A stretch of DNA of 15,078 nucleotides from Desulfobacterales bacterium. GTDB taxonomy: Bacteria; Desulfobacterota; DSM-4660; Desulfatiglandales; Desulfatiglandaceae. Under the pieces are notes generated by a model, which ran no database searches, was not told the DNA's origin, and saw nothing but the letters and a program-made list of their open reading frames with translations. This document shows, piece after piece, positions 6,141 to 12,364 of this stretch. The stretch spans positions 1 to 15,078 of the forward strand of contig JAMOVZ010000055.1 in the NCBI GenBank assembly GCA_027061865.1. Direction: 5' to 3'. Numbering within the stretch: position 1 is the stretch's first letter; every line of letters starts with the position of its first letter. Made by a program: the position numbers and the translations under genes.

Positions 6141-8348
6141 CTAGAGATAAGCGTGAATATTTTTGATGCGGGTAACCATGTCCGCCAACTGGTCGGTGAG
6201 GCGCCTCAAGAATTTGTCCATCTCCCTCACATCCTCTACATCAACAGCCACTGCAATCCCTGCAACTCGAACATCTAAAGGGACATCATTCACTACGATA
6301 TTTCTGGTGTGCAGCCGGCGAACCACCCGTCTCAAGGCCAAACGGGCCTGATCCACAGGGGTCATGGGAAGGATTGCCAGGAGTTTATTCCCACCAAGTT
6401 GGCCGATTACATCGGTATCACGAAGGGCTCGTGCTAGGCAGTGTAACACTTCTTCTATAATAGCCTGCCGAGTGATTTTACCTTTTTTTACTTCTACCCT
6501 AGGCTTTGCTTTTACCAGTGAAAATGCAAGGACAGAGCAGGAAGTATCATAGCGGAGATACCTGGCCATTTCTTTTTCTAAGAAGATCAGCAAGCTGTCT
6601 TTTTCCAGTATGCCTGCAGGCACCCTGCTCTGTGCCCTGCGGGATGCCCGTCTTTCTTTTTCTCTGGAGATCTCGCGGTGAATTTGGGTAAAGTCGTTTT
6701 CGTCTATCTCACCCCTTTCCACCTTCTCACGGATGGTTTTCAGAATTTCGCCCAACTCCTCATTTGCGCCAACACTTTGCTCCAGCGTCTCAAGGACGCT
6801 CAACTCCTTATACTCTTTCTGCTCAGGGGTTTCAGCTTGTGTCTTCAGCCACTCAATTCTTAGTTTTTCAAGGGCCTCATCCATCCTCTGGTTCAGCTTC
6901 TCTTCCAGTTTGGCAAGCATCTCATCCTTCATGTCCTTGTTTTCAAGATGCTTGAGGATCTTTGTCTGCACTTCATTCATTACTTTCTTGAGGTGTTGGT
7001 CGCCGTCGCCGGTGAGCCCCTCCTCCTTTGCAACCTCAAGGGTCATCTTGGACCCCAGGCGCTCGATATAATCAACTAACATTTCGCTCAGCGCCTGTTC
7101 ATCACCCCCCTCTTTCCGGATCTCGGCAGCCAGATAGATCAGCTCTGCGGCTTGGGCAGGATTCCTTTTCACTTCCTCAATTAGCTCTTTTCCATCAACG
7201 CCTATCTCCTCAGAGCTTTCTTCGAGGAGCCTCGCGACCTCCTCGCTTTTAAGCTCCTTGCCCAATTCCCTAACCAGCTCCAGGTAATCCTCCAACGGCA
7301 TTCCCTCTTCCAGGAGCGCATTCTTTATCTTAGGGAGCAATCTCTTGAGTTCATCAGGGTCAGGGACCAGCCTCCTTATTATCTGGCCAAGTCTGGCCAC
7401 CGATACACTCCCGCCCTGATATTCCTCCTTGATGAGTTTGATCAGGACCCGGTCCGTGATCTCGTTTGCCTTCTCTACGATCTCCTCTTCATTTATATAG
7501 GCGGTGCCCAAGGCCTTTTGAGCCTCGACTGCTTCGAGGAGCTGGCGCTTCATCTCCATGACCGCACCTGCCAGCTCGGAGAGATCCAGCATGCTTTTTT
7601 CCAGATTCTTTTCCAGCTCTTCACCCAACAGCTCCAGCTGGTGTAGAAGCACAGGGCCAGGCCCCCCTGGACCGCCTTTGGACTCTGTTATTTCAGCGGT
7701 TTGAAGGTCTGCTCGCACCATGTCGTTAGAAAACTTTTGGGGATTTTCAACCAGGTTCTTGATGTTGAGGCTCTTTAGGAATTCCTCGGTGAGCACGCTC
7801 TCAAGGAGCGCCTCTATAAACATCTTTTTGGATCTCAGCTGAGCCTCTTCACTGAGATCTGGGGTGAGCATCTTGAGGGCCTTTCGGGCAACTATTTCTT
7901 CATCTTCAGAGACCTTTTTGTAAAATACGTGATTGACTTTTATGTTGGTGATTCTCTTGCTCTTCAAGGCCTTTTTTATGGAGTCTGCATTGGGGAATTT
8001 ATGGGGGGCGGAATATATGTCAACGAATCCCTTGAGTTCCTTCTTGTCCAATCCCTTTTCAAAAGAGATGGACTGGATACCCTTTTTCTTGAATTGCGAC
8101 ACTATCCTCGCCACATTCACACGAGGGTCCAAGGGTTCTTCGTCAACAAAGAACTGCTCCTGATACATGATGAATACCAGGGGGGATATGGTCTTGAGCA
8201 AAGAGAGGGCAGAATCATAGGTGGCATCAATGGCCTGCTTCACATATGGATGGTCAGCGTAATACATACCAGCCCTATTAAAAAGAAGGGCGAGATTCCT
8301 CCCAAAGAGGTCAAGCTTTTGTTTTTCTCGGCTTACCTTTTTGACCAT
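6141..8348 (-). CDS. coiled-coil signalling protein with C-terminal degenerate GGDEF domain
   Basis: A soluble protein of 735 residues without signal peptide or membrane segment. Residues 1-150 form an N-terminal alpha/beta domain (LFNRAGMYYADHPYVKQAI, later SFEKGLDKKELKGFV). From memory, this resembles N-terminal domains of deltaproteobacterial HD or HEAT-type regulators, but I cannot name the family. Residues 150-580 are charged and largely helical with coiled-coil character, broken by a short Gly/Pro stretch near 225-232. Residues 587-735 have the layout of a GGDEF (diguanylate cyclase) domain: RDTDVIGQLGGNKLLAILP carries GGNKL at 652-656 where a cyclase has GGDEF or GGEEF. Asp/Glu at that point bind metal and are essential, so cyclase activity is unlikely and a binding or scaffold role is inferred. 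The ATG at 8348 has only a weak GAGAAAA upstream. The gene follows the kinase gene on the same strand with a 122-base gap. Confidence 0.82.
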   Translation of the reverse strand: MVKKVSREKQKLDLFGRNLALLFNRAGMYYADHPYVKQAIDATYDSALSLLKTISPLVFIMYQEQFFVDEEPLDPRVNVARIVSQFKKKGIQSISFEKGLDKKELKGFVDIYSAPHKFPNADSIKKALKSKRITNIKVNHVFYKKVSEDEEIVARKALKMLTPDLSEEAQLRSKKMFIEALLESVLTEEFLKSLNIKNLVENPQKFSNDMVRADLQTAEITESKGGPGGPGPVLLHQLELLGEELEKNLEKSMLDLSELAGAVMEMKRQLLEAVEAQKALGTAYINEEEIVEKANEITDRVLIKLIKEEYQGGSVSVARLGQIIRRLVPDPDELKRLLPKIKNALLEEGMPLEDYLELVRELGKELKSEEVARLLEESSEEIGVDGKELIEEVKRNPAQAAELIYLAAEIRKEGGDEQALSEMLVDYIERLGSKMTLEVAKEEGLTGDGDQHLKKVMNEVQTKILKHLENKDMKDEMLAKLEEKLNQRMDEALEKLRIEWLKTQAETPEQKEYKELSVLETLEQSVGANEELGEILKTIREKVERGEIDENDFTQIHREISREKERRASRRAQSRVPAGILEKDSLLIFLEKEMARYLRYDTSCSVLAFSLVKAKPRVEVKKGKITRQAIIEEVLHCLARALRDTDVIGQLGGNKLLAILPMTPVDQARLALRRVVRRLHTRNIVVNDVPLDVRVAGIAVAVDVEDVREMDKFLRRLTDQLADMVTRIKNIHAYL

Positions 8349-8395
8349 TTTTCTCGGCTCGTTAGAATGGGCTTAGGCCTCAAAGACAACTATAT

Positions 8396-8422
8396 ATTAT
8401 AACTCGTCAGAATTACATGCAA
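8396..8422 (-). promoter_or_regulatory. possible sigma-70 promoter before the degenerate-GGDEF gene
   Basis: The 122-base gap between the kinase gene and the GGDEF-like gene contains a perfect -10 hexamer TATAAT (8401-8396, - strand). The best -35 candidate is TTGCAT (8422-8417) at a short 15-base spacing, or TTTGCA one base further out at 16. The leader would be about 40 bases. The -10 is convincing and the -35 is poor. If real, the downstream gene can be expressed independently of the kinase. Confidence 0.4.
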
Positions 8423-8470
8423 ACTTCAGTGGTTTCCTGGGGCGGTCTGGAGCGGATTGCCTCTGATTCA

Positions 8471-9370
8471 TCAAGCAAGGGGCAAATATTCGGCCATATA
8501 TGTCTCTAGCGCCTCCCGGAATTCCCTGCAAGTGGAGAACCGCTCTTCTGGATTATAACGAGTTGCTCTAAGTATTATGTCATCAATTTCTGGCCTCAGA
8601 CGAGGGTTCAGCTTTGATGGTAACTCCTTAAAAAGATTATCCTTTAATTCTATCTTAGTTTCCAATAGCTCTGTGGCGCTCTTTAGGCCGGTAAAAAGCG
8701 GCCTTGGAATAAGCATCTCGAAGAGCATGGTGCCGACAGCATAAATGTCGGCCCTAAAATCAATATCCTTTTTGAGGATCTGTTCGGGGGCCATATAAAT
8801 AGGGGTGCCCAGCATCATGGAGGATGAGGGATCATCTCCGCGGATCACCTTGGCAAGGCCGAAATCCATCAATATGGGCCGCTTGGTGTGGCTTTCCATG
8901 AGCACATTTCCTGGTTTTACATCCCTATGGATAATCTCCTGGCTGTGGGCGTAATCCAGGGCGTCCAAGAGCTGGATGATTATCTTCAGCGTAGACCTCA
9001 CTGGCAAGGCCCTCTTGGAGGGAATGGGGTTCTTTCTGGCCTTCTTTATGTAGTAGTCTAGTGAATAACCCTTCACCAATTGCATGGTGAAGAAGAGGAA
9101 CTCCTCCGTCTCCCCAACCTCATATACCTGTATGATGTTAGGATGGGAAAGTATCGCAGCAGATTCGGCCTCTTGCCTGAAAAACTCTGCTGTTATAGGC
9201 GTGAGCATGGATTTGGGCAGGATCTTTACCGCGATTTGACGCTTCAACGACTTTTGGTAGGCCACAAAGATCACGCCCATCCCGCCGCGTGCCAGCTCTT
9301 TGATGAGTACGGCGGTGCCCACCTCCCTCCCAATAAGATGATCAAAATTCAACTTGGATATCGTGCCCAT
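8471..9370 (-). CDS. soluble eukaryotic-type serine/threonine protein kinase
   Basis: A Hanks-type kinase of 299 residues that is essentially only a catalytic domain. Every key motif is present: the glycine loop ARGGMGVIF (27-35), Lys49 in IAVKIL, Glu67 in the C helix, HRDVKPGN with Asp150, Lys152 and Asn155, DFG (169-171), GTPIYMAPE (189-196-end of the activation segment), and the later D-I-Y-A-V-G and PEERFS elements. It should therefore be an active kinase. Unlike many bacterial relatives it has no transmembrane segment or PASTA/sensor domain, so its input must come from another protein. AAGGGG lies five bases before the ATG. The gene lies 71 bases downstream of MCP1 on the same strand, so an operon with the receptor is plausible. 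The substrate is unknown. Confidence 0.95.
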   Translation of the reverse strand: MGTISKLNFDHLIGREVGTAVLIKELARGGMGVIFVAYQKSLKRQIAVKILPKSMLTPITAEFFRQEAESAAILSHPNIIQVYEVGETEEFLFFTMQLVKGYSLDYYIKKARKNPIPSKRALPVRSTLKIIIQLLDALDYAHSQEIIHRDVKPGNVLMESHTKRPILMDFGLAKVIRGDDPSSSMMLGTPIYMAPEQILKKDIDFRADIYAVGTMLFEMLIPRPLFTGLKSATELLETKIELKDNLFKELPSKLNPRLRPEIDDIILRATRYNPEERFSTCREFREALETYMAEYLPLA

Positions 9371-9441
9371 AGCACCCCTTTTAACCCATAATCCCTCCCC
9401 CTGTAAATTATATATTGATCAAATCAGGCACATTCTCGGCC

Positions 9442-11400
9442 TCAGAAATCCTCGAAATCATCGTCATCCCCATCAAATGGAATCACTTCTTCCGGATCAG
9501 GCTCCTTTTTGGCAGGCTTGGGGCCAGATGCCTTGACGGGGGCCTTTACCTTGCTTTCTGAAATTACCTTGCCTTTCGCATATGCCGGAGGGTTCAAATC
9601 TTCTCGATAACCTCCACCATTATCTTTTGAAGAAGCCCCTATCATGGTAACAAGACCTTCCACCATCCCCTTCATCTGCTCCGCTTGTGCACTCAACTGC
9701 TCCGATGCAGAGGCAGACTCTTCAGCACTGGCAGCATTTTGCTGTACCACCTTGTCCATCTGGGTAATAGCGGAATTGATCTGGCCAATACCCTCGGCCT
9801 GCTCGTTGGATGCGGCCGCGATCTCTCCAATCAACTCACCTACCTTTGAAGAATTCTCTGCAACCTTTGAAAATGCCTCATTGCTCTTGCCAACCACCTC
9901 GCTTCCTTGCTTCACCTTCTTTACTGTGTCTTCTATTAATAAGGCCGTGTTCTTGGCAGCCTCAGCAGCTCTCATGGCCAGGTTTCGCACCTCATCGGCC
10001 ACCACTGCAAATCCAGCCCCAGCCTCTCCGGCCCGCGCCGCCTCAACCGCTGCGTTAAGAGCCAACAGATTAGTCTGAAAGGCGACTTCATCAATGTCCT
10101 TGATTATCTTTTGAGTCTGTTCGCTTGCCTTGGCAACCTCCTCCATGGACAGGGTAAGTTCTTCCATGGCATGGCCTGCATCCTCCACTACCCGGTTTGT
10201 CTCCTTCATCAGGCTGTCTGCCTGAGAGGCATTTTCCGCATTCTGCTTTGTCATGGCAGACATCTCCTCTAGCGAGGAAGAGGTCTCTTCTATTGCGGAT
10301 GCCTGTTCTGAGGCGCCTTCAGCCAGGGTCTGGCTGGCGGATGAGACCTGCTGGGAGGCGGATGCCACTTGGTCGGCGGCATCCTTGAGGTTTTGGGCAT
10401 AATATGACAAAGAGTTGCTTATACCTCGAGTTACAAAGACACCCAGGCCCAACAGCGCAATGATCCCTAATATGGTGGAGCCAAATCCGATTCTATTGCC
10501 TAGGCGGGTGCTTTCAGCAATGTCTTCCCGGATCAATGCATCTATCTTTTCTGCCCTCTCAACTATATCCCCGGCAGTTTTTTTAAGTTTGGGGAGCAGG
10601 GTTTGGTTTTTCTTCCATATTACATAAAAGGAATCTCCAGTAGTTCGAAGCTCTTTCAAAAGTTTCTGAGAGGTTTGCCACTTGGAGTTAAATTCAGGAG
10701 AGGCAACTACTGCCAATACATTTTCAACATTTCGTGCTTGTTTCTTCATCTCTTGAGTAAGTTTCTGCCGCGTTTTCCGGAACAGCTCACCATCACCAAA
10801 CAATAAGAGGTTCTGGATATTCAAGAGTTTTCTGTTGCCAAAGCCGATAAAGTCTTTGAGTTCTTTTCGCAAAGAGGCCTTACTGGCATCAAGGACCTCA
10901 CCCTCCATAAGCAGATTGGCCTCTTGTGCATCTATTGCTTGGACAATCTCCTTAAGATTATGCATAACCATATCGAGTTTTTTCACTAACGTTGTCTTTG
11001 TTTGCTCTAAGGCCCTGTTGTTATCCACCATGGAAGCAAAGATCTTATCGTGCTCGCCTTTGATCGAAATAATCTCCTTGGCCAACTCGCTGATGTCCTG
11101 TTCCCCGGTCTCTTTTTCAAGGGTGTGGACCAGGGAGTCAAGCTCTGAAGAGGCCTTTTTGTATATACTTATTAATGATTCATCACCTGTTGCCAGGTAT
11201 TCCTTTTCCGCCATGATTTGGTTTAATGCGGCCTTGGAAATTCCAAGGCTCAATTTTTGCAGCTCCATATCATGGCTTTTTCTCTTGTTCAGGTACCAGT
11301 TCATTCCCGCAAGAAAGGTCATGCCCAATATACCCAACACGGGGAGAATCAGTATCTTAGCTTTAATTGTGGATTTTCCCAACAACTCGCCCTTTTCCAT
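9442..11400 (-). CDS. methyl-accepting chemotaxis protein (MCP1) with large helical periplasmic sensor and acidic C-terminal tail
   Basis: A membrane chemoreceptor of 652 residues that would control CheA through CheW. Order: TM1 (13-36); a largely helical periplasmic region (37-303, about 265 residues, close in size to the helical bimodular type, though I cannot assign it); TM2 (304-325); and a cytoplasmic signalling domain (about 345-590). The signalling tip at 436-475 includes NLLALNAAVEAARAGEAGAG. No convincing HAMP domain lies between TM2 and the signalling helices. Residues 590-640 form a Pro/Lys/Gly-rich linker ending in an acidic tail, DGDDDDFEDF. Its last five residues, DFEDF, match the x-aromatic-x-x-aromatic pattern of CheR/CheB tethering pentapeptides. 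The frame is open to a GTG at 11448, but the ATG at 11400 has GGAGG at ideal spacing and sits just before TM1. The gene lies 67 bases downstream of the Cache gene. Confidence 0.96.
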   Translation of the reverse strand: MEKGELLGKSTIKAKILILPVLGILGMTFLAGMNWYLNKRKSHDMELQKLSLGISKAALNQIMAEKEYLATGDESLISIYKKASSELDSLVHTLEKETGEQDISELAKEIISIKGEHDKIFASMVDNNRALEQTKTTLVKKLDMVMHNLKEIVQAIDAQEANLLMEGEVLDASKASLRKELKDFIGFGNRKLLNIQNLLLFGDGELFRKTRQKLTQEMKKQARNVENVLAVVASPEFNSKWQTSQKLLKELRTTGDSFYVIWKKNQTLLPKLKKTAGDIVERAEKIDALIREDIAESTRLGNRIGFGSTILGIIALLGLGVFVTRGISNSLSYYAQNLKDAADQVASASQQVSSASQTLAEGASEQASAIEETSSSLEEMSAMTKQNAENASQADSLMKETNRVVEDAGHAMEELTLSMEEVAKASEQTQKIIKDIDEVAFQTNLLALNAAVEAARAGEAGAGFAVVADEVRNLAMRAAEAAKNTALLIEDTVKKVKQGSEVVGKSNEAFSKVAENSSKVGELIGEIAAASNEQAEGIGQINSAITQMDKVVQQNAASAEESASASEQLSAQAEQMKGMVEGLVTMIGASSKDNGGGYREDLNPPAYAKGKVISESKVKAPVKASGPKPAKKEPDPEEVIPFDGDDDDFEDF

Positions 11401-11423
11401 CTCAGCCTCCAGATAAATTTTAG

Positions 11424-11459
11424 AGAGAGGCCCACATTTGAGAGCCACGGAGCCCCTCT
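11424..11459 (-). other. RNA hairpin between the Cache gene and MCP1
   Basis: In the - strand transcript, AGAGGGGCTC (11459-11450) can pair with GGGCCTCTCT (11433-11424): ten base pairs including two G-U, around a 16-base loop. It occupies about half of the 67-base gap. No T-run follows, so it does not look like an intrinsic terminator. A role in processing or protecting the Cache message is possible but inferred. Confidence 0.45.
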
Positions 11460-11467
11460 TTCGCTGC

Positions 11468-11935
11468 TTAGTAATAAACCCCTGCGGCCATCACAACATT
11501 GGTGCCCGGGACCCGGTAAACATAGGTCTTTTTTGGAGAAGGTTTCTTCTCGCCAGGCTTGGGCCACATATATTCAACCCAACCTTCGCCTTTGGTCTTA
11601 GCTACCTTAATAAATTCCGCAATAAACATCTTCCCGTTGATATCCTTGATCCCCAACAGTGCCTTGCCAATAAGTTTGGGCTTAATAGGATGAGCCAACA
11701 CCGTGCCTTTCTGCATATCAATGGCAAAGACATAGGTATCCTTCCACACAAATGCTCCCTTGGGATTATTGACCTCTTTCAGAGTTGCCTCCAGTCCCTT
11801 ATCTTTTACCCACTGGGCTGCCTCTTTGCACTTTGCAATGCATTCAGCCTCAGTGGCCTTGCTTGCAGCGAAGGCCGTTGCGCACATGCAAATCACAAGG
11901 ATAAAACAACCAAGAAACACCGTTATCTTTTTCAT
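11468..11935 (-). CDS. secreted single-Cache-domain protein
   Basis: A periplasmic small-molecule-binding type protein of 155 residues. A clear signal peptide (Lys-Lys, hydrophobic core 4-20, cleavage near AFA/A at 23-24) precedes a mature domain that is all Cache. The domain shows AFVWKDTYVFAIDMQKGTVLAHP (61-83), KLIGKALLGIKDINGKMF (87-104), GWVEYMWPKP (118-127) and a Lys-Thr-Tyr-Val strand near 136-139, ending VVMAAGVYY. This is the usual single-Cache (sCache_2) pattern, otherwise found as the sensor of receptors and kinases. There is no transmembrane anchor or lipobox, so it should be free in the periplasm. Cys32 and Cys36 form a CxxxC in the mature N-terminus. AGGAGG lies eight bases before the ATG. 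It is first in its operon, directly before MCP1, and is probably read from the sigma-54 promoter at 12070-12085. Confidence 0.92.
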   Translation of the reverse strand: MKKITVFLGCFILVICMCATAFAASKATEAECIAKCKEAAQWVKDKGLEATLKEVNNPKGAFVWKDTYVFAIDMQKGTVLAHPIKPKLIGKALLGIKDINGKMFIAEFIKVAKTKGEGWVEYMWPKPGEKKPSPKKTYVYRVPGTNVVMAAGVYY

Positions 11936-12059
11936 CCAAGTTTCCTCCTAATAGAAATTGTCTTGCATTTTCCATGAACATGCATCTCTCAGATTCTTGA
12001 CTTAATTTGATTTTAGATGGATCTCACCTCCTTTCACATTATTCACATGATGGATTTTT
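11936..12059 (-). other. long 5' leader of the Cache-MCP1 transcript with an orphan Shine-Dalgarno sequence
   Basis: If transcription starts at the sigma-54 promoter, initiation is near 12059 and the leader is about 124 bases. It contains AAAGGAGGTGA (12034-12024), an almost full match to the 16S rRNA anti-SD, without a usable start codon at the right distance. It also contains two direct copies of ATGTGAA (12048-12042 and 12039-12033). A 17-codon frame starts at an ATG at 11985 and ends in a TGA (11934-11932) overlapping the Cache ATG; its own ribosome-binding site is weak. I see no known riboswitch and no terminator. Confidence 0.35.
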
Positions 12060-12069
12060 GATCATTTCA

Positions 12070-12085
12070 AGCAAATGGTGTGCCA
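12070..12085 (-). promoter_or_regulatory. sigma-54 (-24/-12) promoter for the Cache-MCP1 operon
   Basis: The - strand reads TGGCACACCATTTGCT, which is an exact match to the consensus TGGCAC-N5-TTGCW with GG and GC ten bases apart. The -12 C is at 12071, giving a start near 12059. An exact match like this is expected about 0.01 times by chance in both strands of a window this size (my estimate, assuming even base use). Transcription from such a promoter needs RpoN and an ATP-dependent activator bound upstream, that is, in 12085-12300. Confidence 0.8.
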
Positions 12086-12103
12086 ACTCTATATTCTCTT
12101 AAC

Positions 12104-12144
12104 CTGACGCCTTATTCACCGAAACTGGGAGTTGAAGGCGTCAG
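12104..12144. repeat. inverted repeat, candidate activator-binding site
   Basis: CTGACGCCTT (12104-12113) and AAGGCGTCAG (12135-12144) are perfect ten-base inverted copies separated by 21 bases. The arms are centred about 50-60 bases upstream of the -24/-12 element of the leftward promoter and about 180 upstream of the rightward one. That is compatible with upstream sites for a sigma-54 activator, although no specific regulator can be named. No T-run follows either arm, so it is not an obvious terminator. Confidence 0.5.
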
Positions 12145-12160
12145 TAATCCAACGGCATTG
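12127..12160 (+). repeat. imperfect direct repeat, copy 1 (with degenerate -24 region)
   Basis: The block GAGTTGAAGGCGTCAGTAAT followed by CCAACGGCATTG recurs at 12280-12311 as GAGTTGGAAGGCGTTGT then CCAATGGCATTC. In copy 2 the GGCATT is part of the rightward sigma-54 promoter. In copy 1 the matching sequence lacks the GC at -12 and should be inactive. It looks like a duplicated operator-plus-promoter unit in which this copy has decayed. Confidence 0.55.
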
Positions 12161-12279
12161 TCTGTTGAGTTGACGATCAATATTGCCCCGCCACTTTCAA
12201 GCATGATGATCCCGGTATATGAGAAGGGCCCTGTCTTTAGTTTATATAAGTTTCCAACCCGCCATATAAACATCCCGAA

Positions 12280-12311
12280 ATAGAGTTGGAAGGCGTTGTC
12301 CAATGGCATTC
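12280..12311 (+). repeat. imperfect direct repeat, copy 2 (running into the rightward sigma-54 promoter)
   Basis: Second copy of the block at 12127-12160, with the shared core AAGGCGT and CCAA-GGCATT. It contains a perfect inverted pair, TTGGA (12286-12290) and TCCAA (12299-12303), eight bases apart. Its first ten bases, ATAGAGTTGG (12280-12289), are the exact inverse of CCAACTCTAT at 12083-12092, which abuts the leftward promoter. The same decamer therefore stands at or just upstream of both promoters in the same relative orientation. Confidence 0.55.
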
Positions 12312-12319
12312 TCCTTGCA
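12304..12319 (+). promoter_or_regulatory. sigma-54 (-24/-12) promoter for the MCP2 gene
   Basis: TGGCATTCTCCTTGCA matches TGGCAC-N5-TTGCW at all but one fixed position and keeps GG and GC exactly ten bases apart. The -12 C is at 12318, so the start is near 12330 and the leader is about 35 bases, ending in AAAGGAG (12347-12353) before the ATG at 12365. It is the outward-facing partner of the promoter at 12070-12085. Confidence 0.72.
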
Positions 12320-12364
12320 TTTAGCTTTCAGCAACTCAAAGAGATGAAAGGAGTTTGAATCATT

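Noticed and set aside
9407..9412. TATAAT on the - strand before the kinase gene as a promoter
   Set aside because: The -10 hexamer is perfect, but no -35 resemblance exists at 16-18 bases, and the gap is AT-rich. Too weak to list as a feature.
9644..10078. 144-codon + strand frame inside MCP1 (and similar frames opposite MCP2 and the GGDEF-like gene)
   Set aside because: They are antisense shadows caused by the codon pattern of Ala/Glu-rich helical proteins. The two MCP shadows resemble each other only because the sense strands do.
11401..11448. GTG at 11448 as the MCP1 start
   Set aside because: It lies inside the intercistronic hairpin, and the extra residues have no receptor character. 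The ATG at 11400 has GGAGG at ideal spacing.
12083..12289. Possible small transposable element (MITE) bounded by the CCAACTCTAT / ATAGAGTTGG inverted decamers
   Set aside because: No target-site duplication flanks it, and the ends coincide with the promoter regions; a regulatory reading explains it better.
12112..12309. 65-codon frame on the - strand in the gap between the receptor operons (and a 67-codon frame on the + strand at 12080-12283)
   Set aside because: No recognisable domain. The - strand frame has its SD-like sequence only one base before the ATG, and both frames cover the promoters and repeats. They are more likely regulatory DNA than coding.
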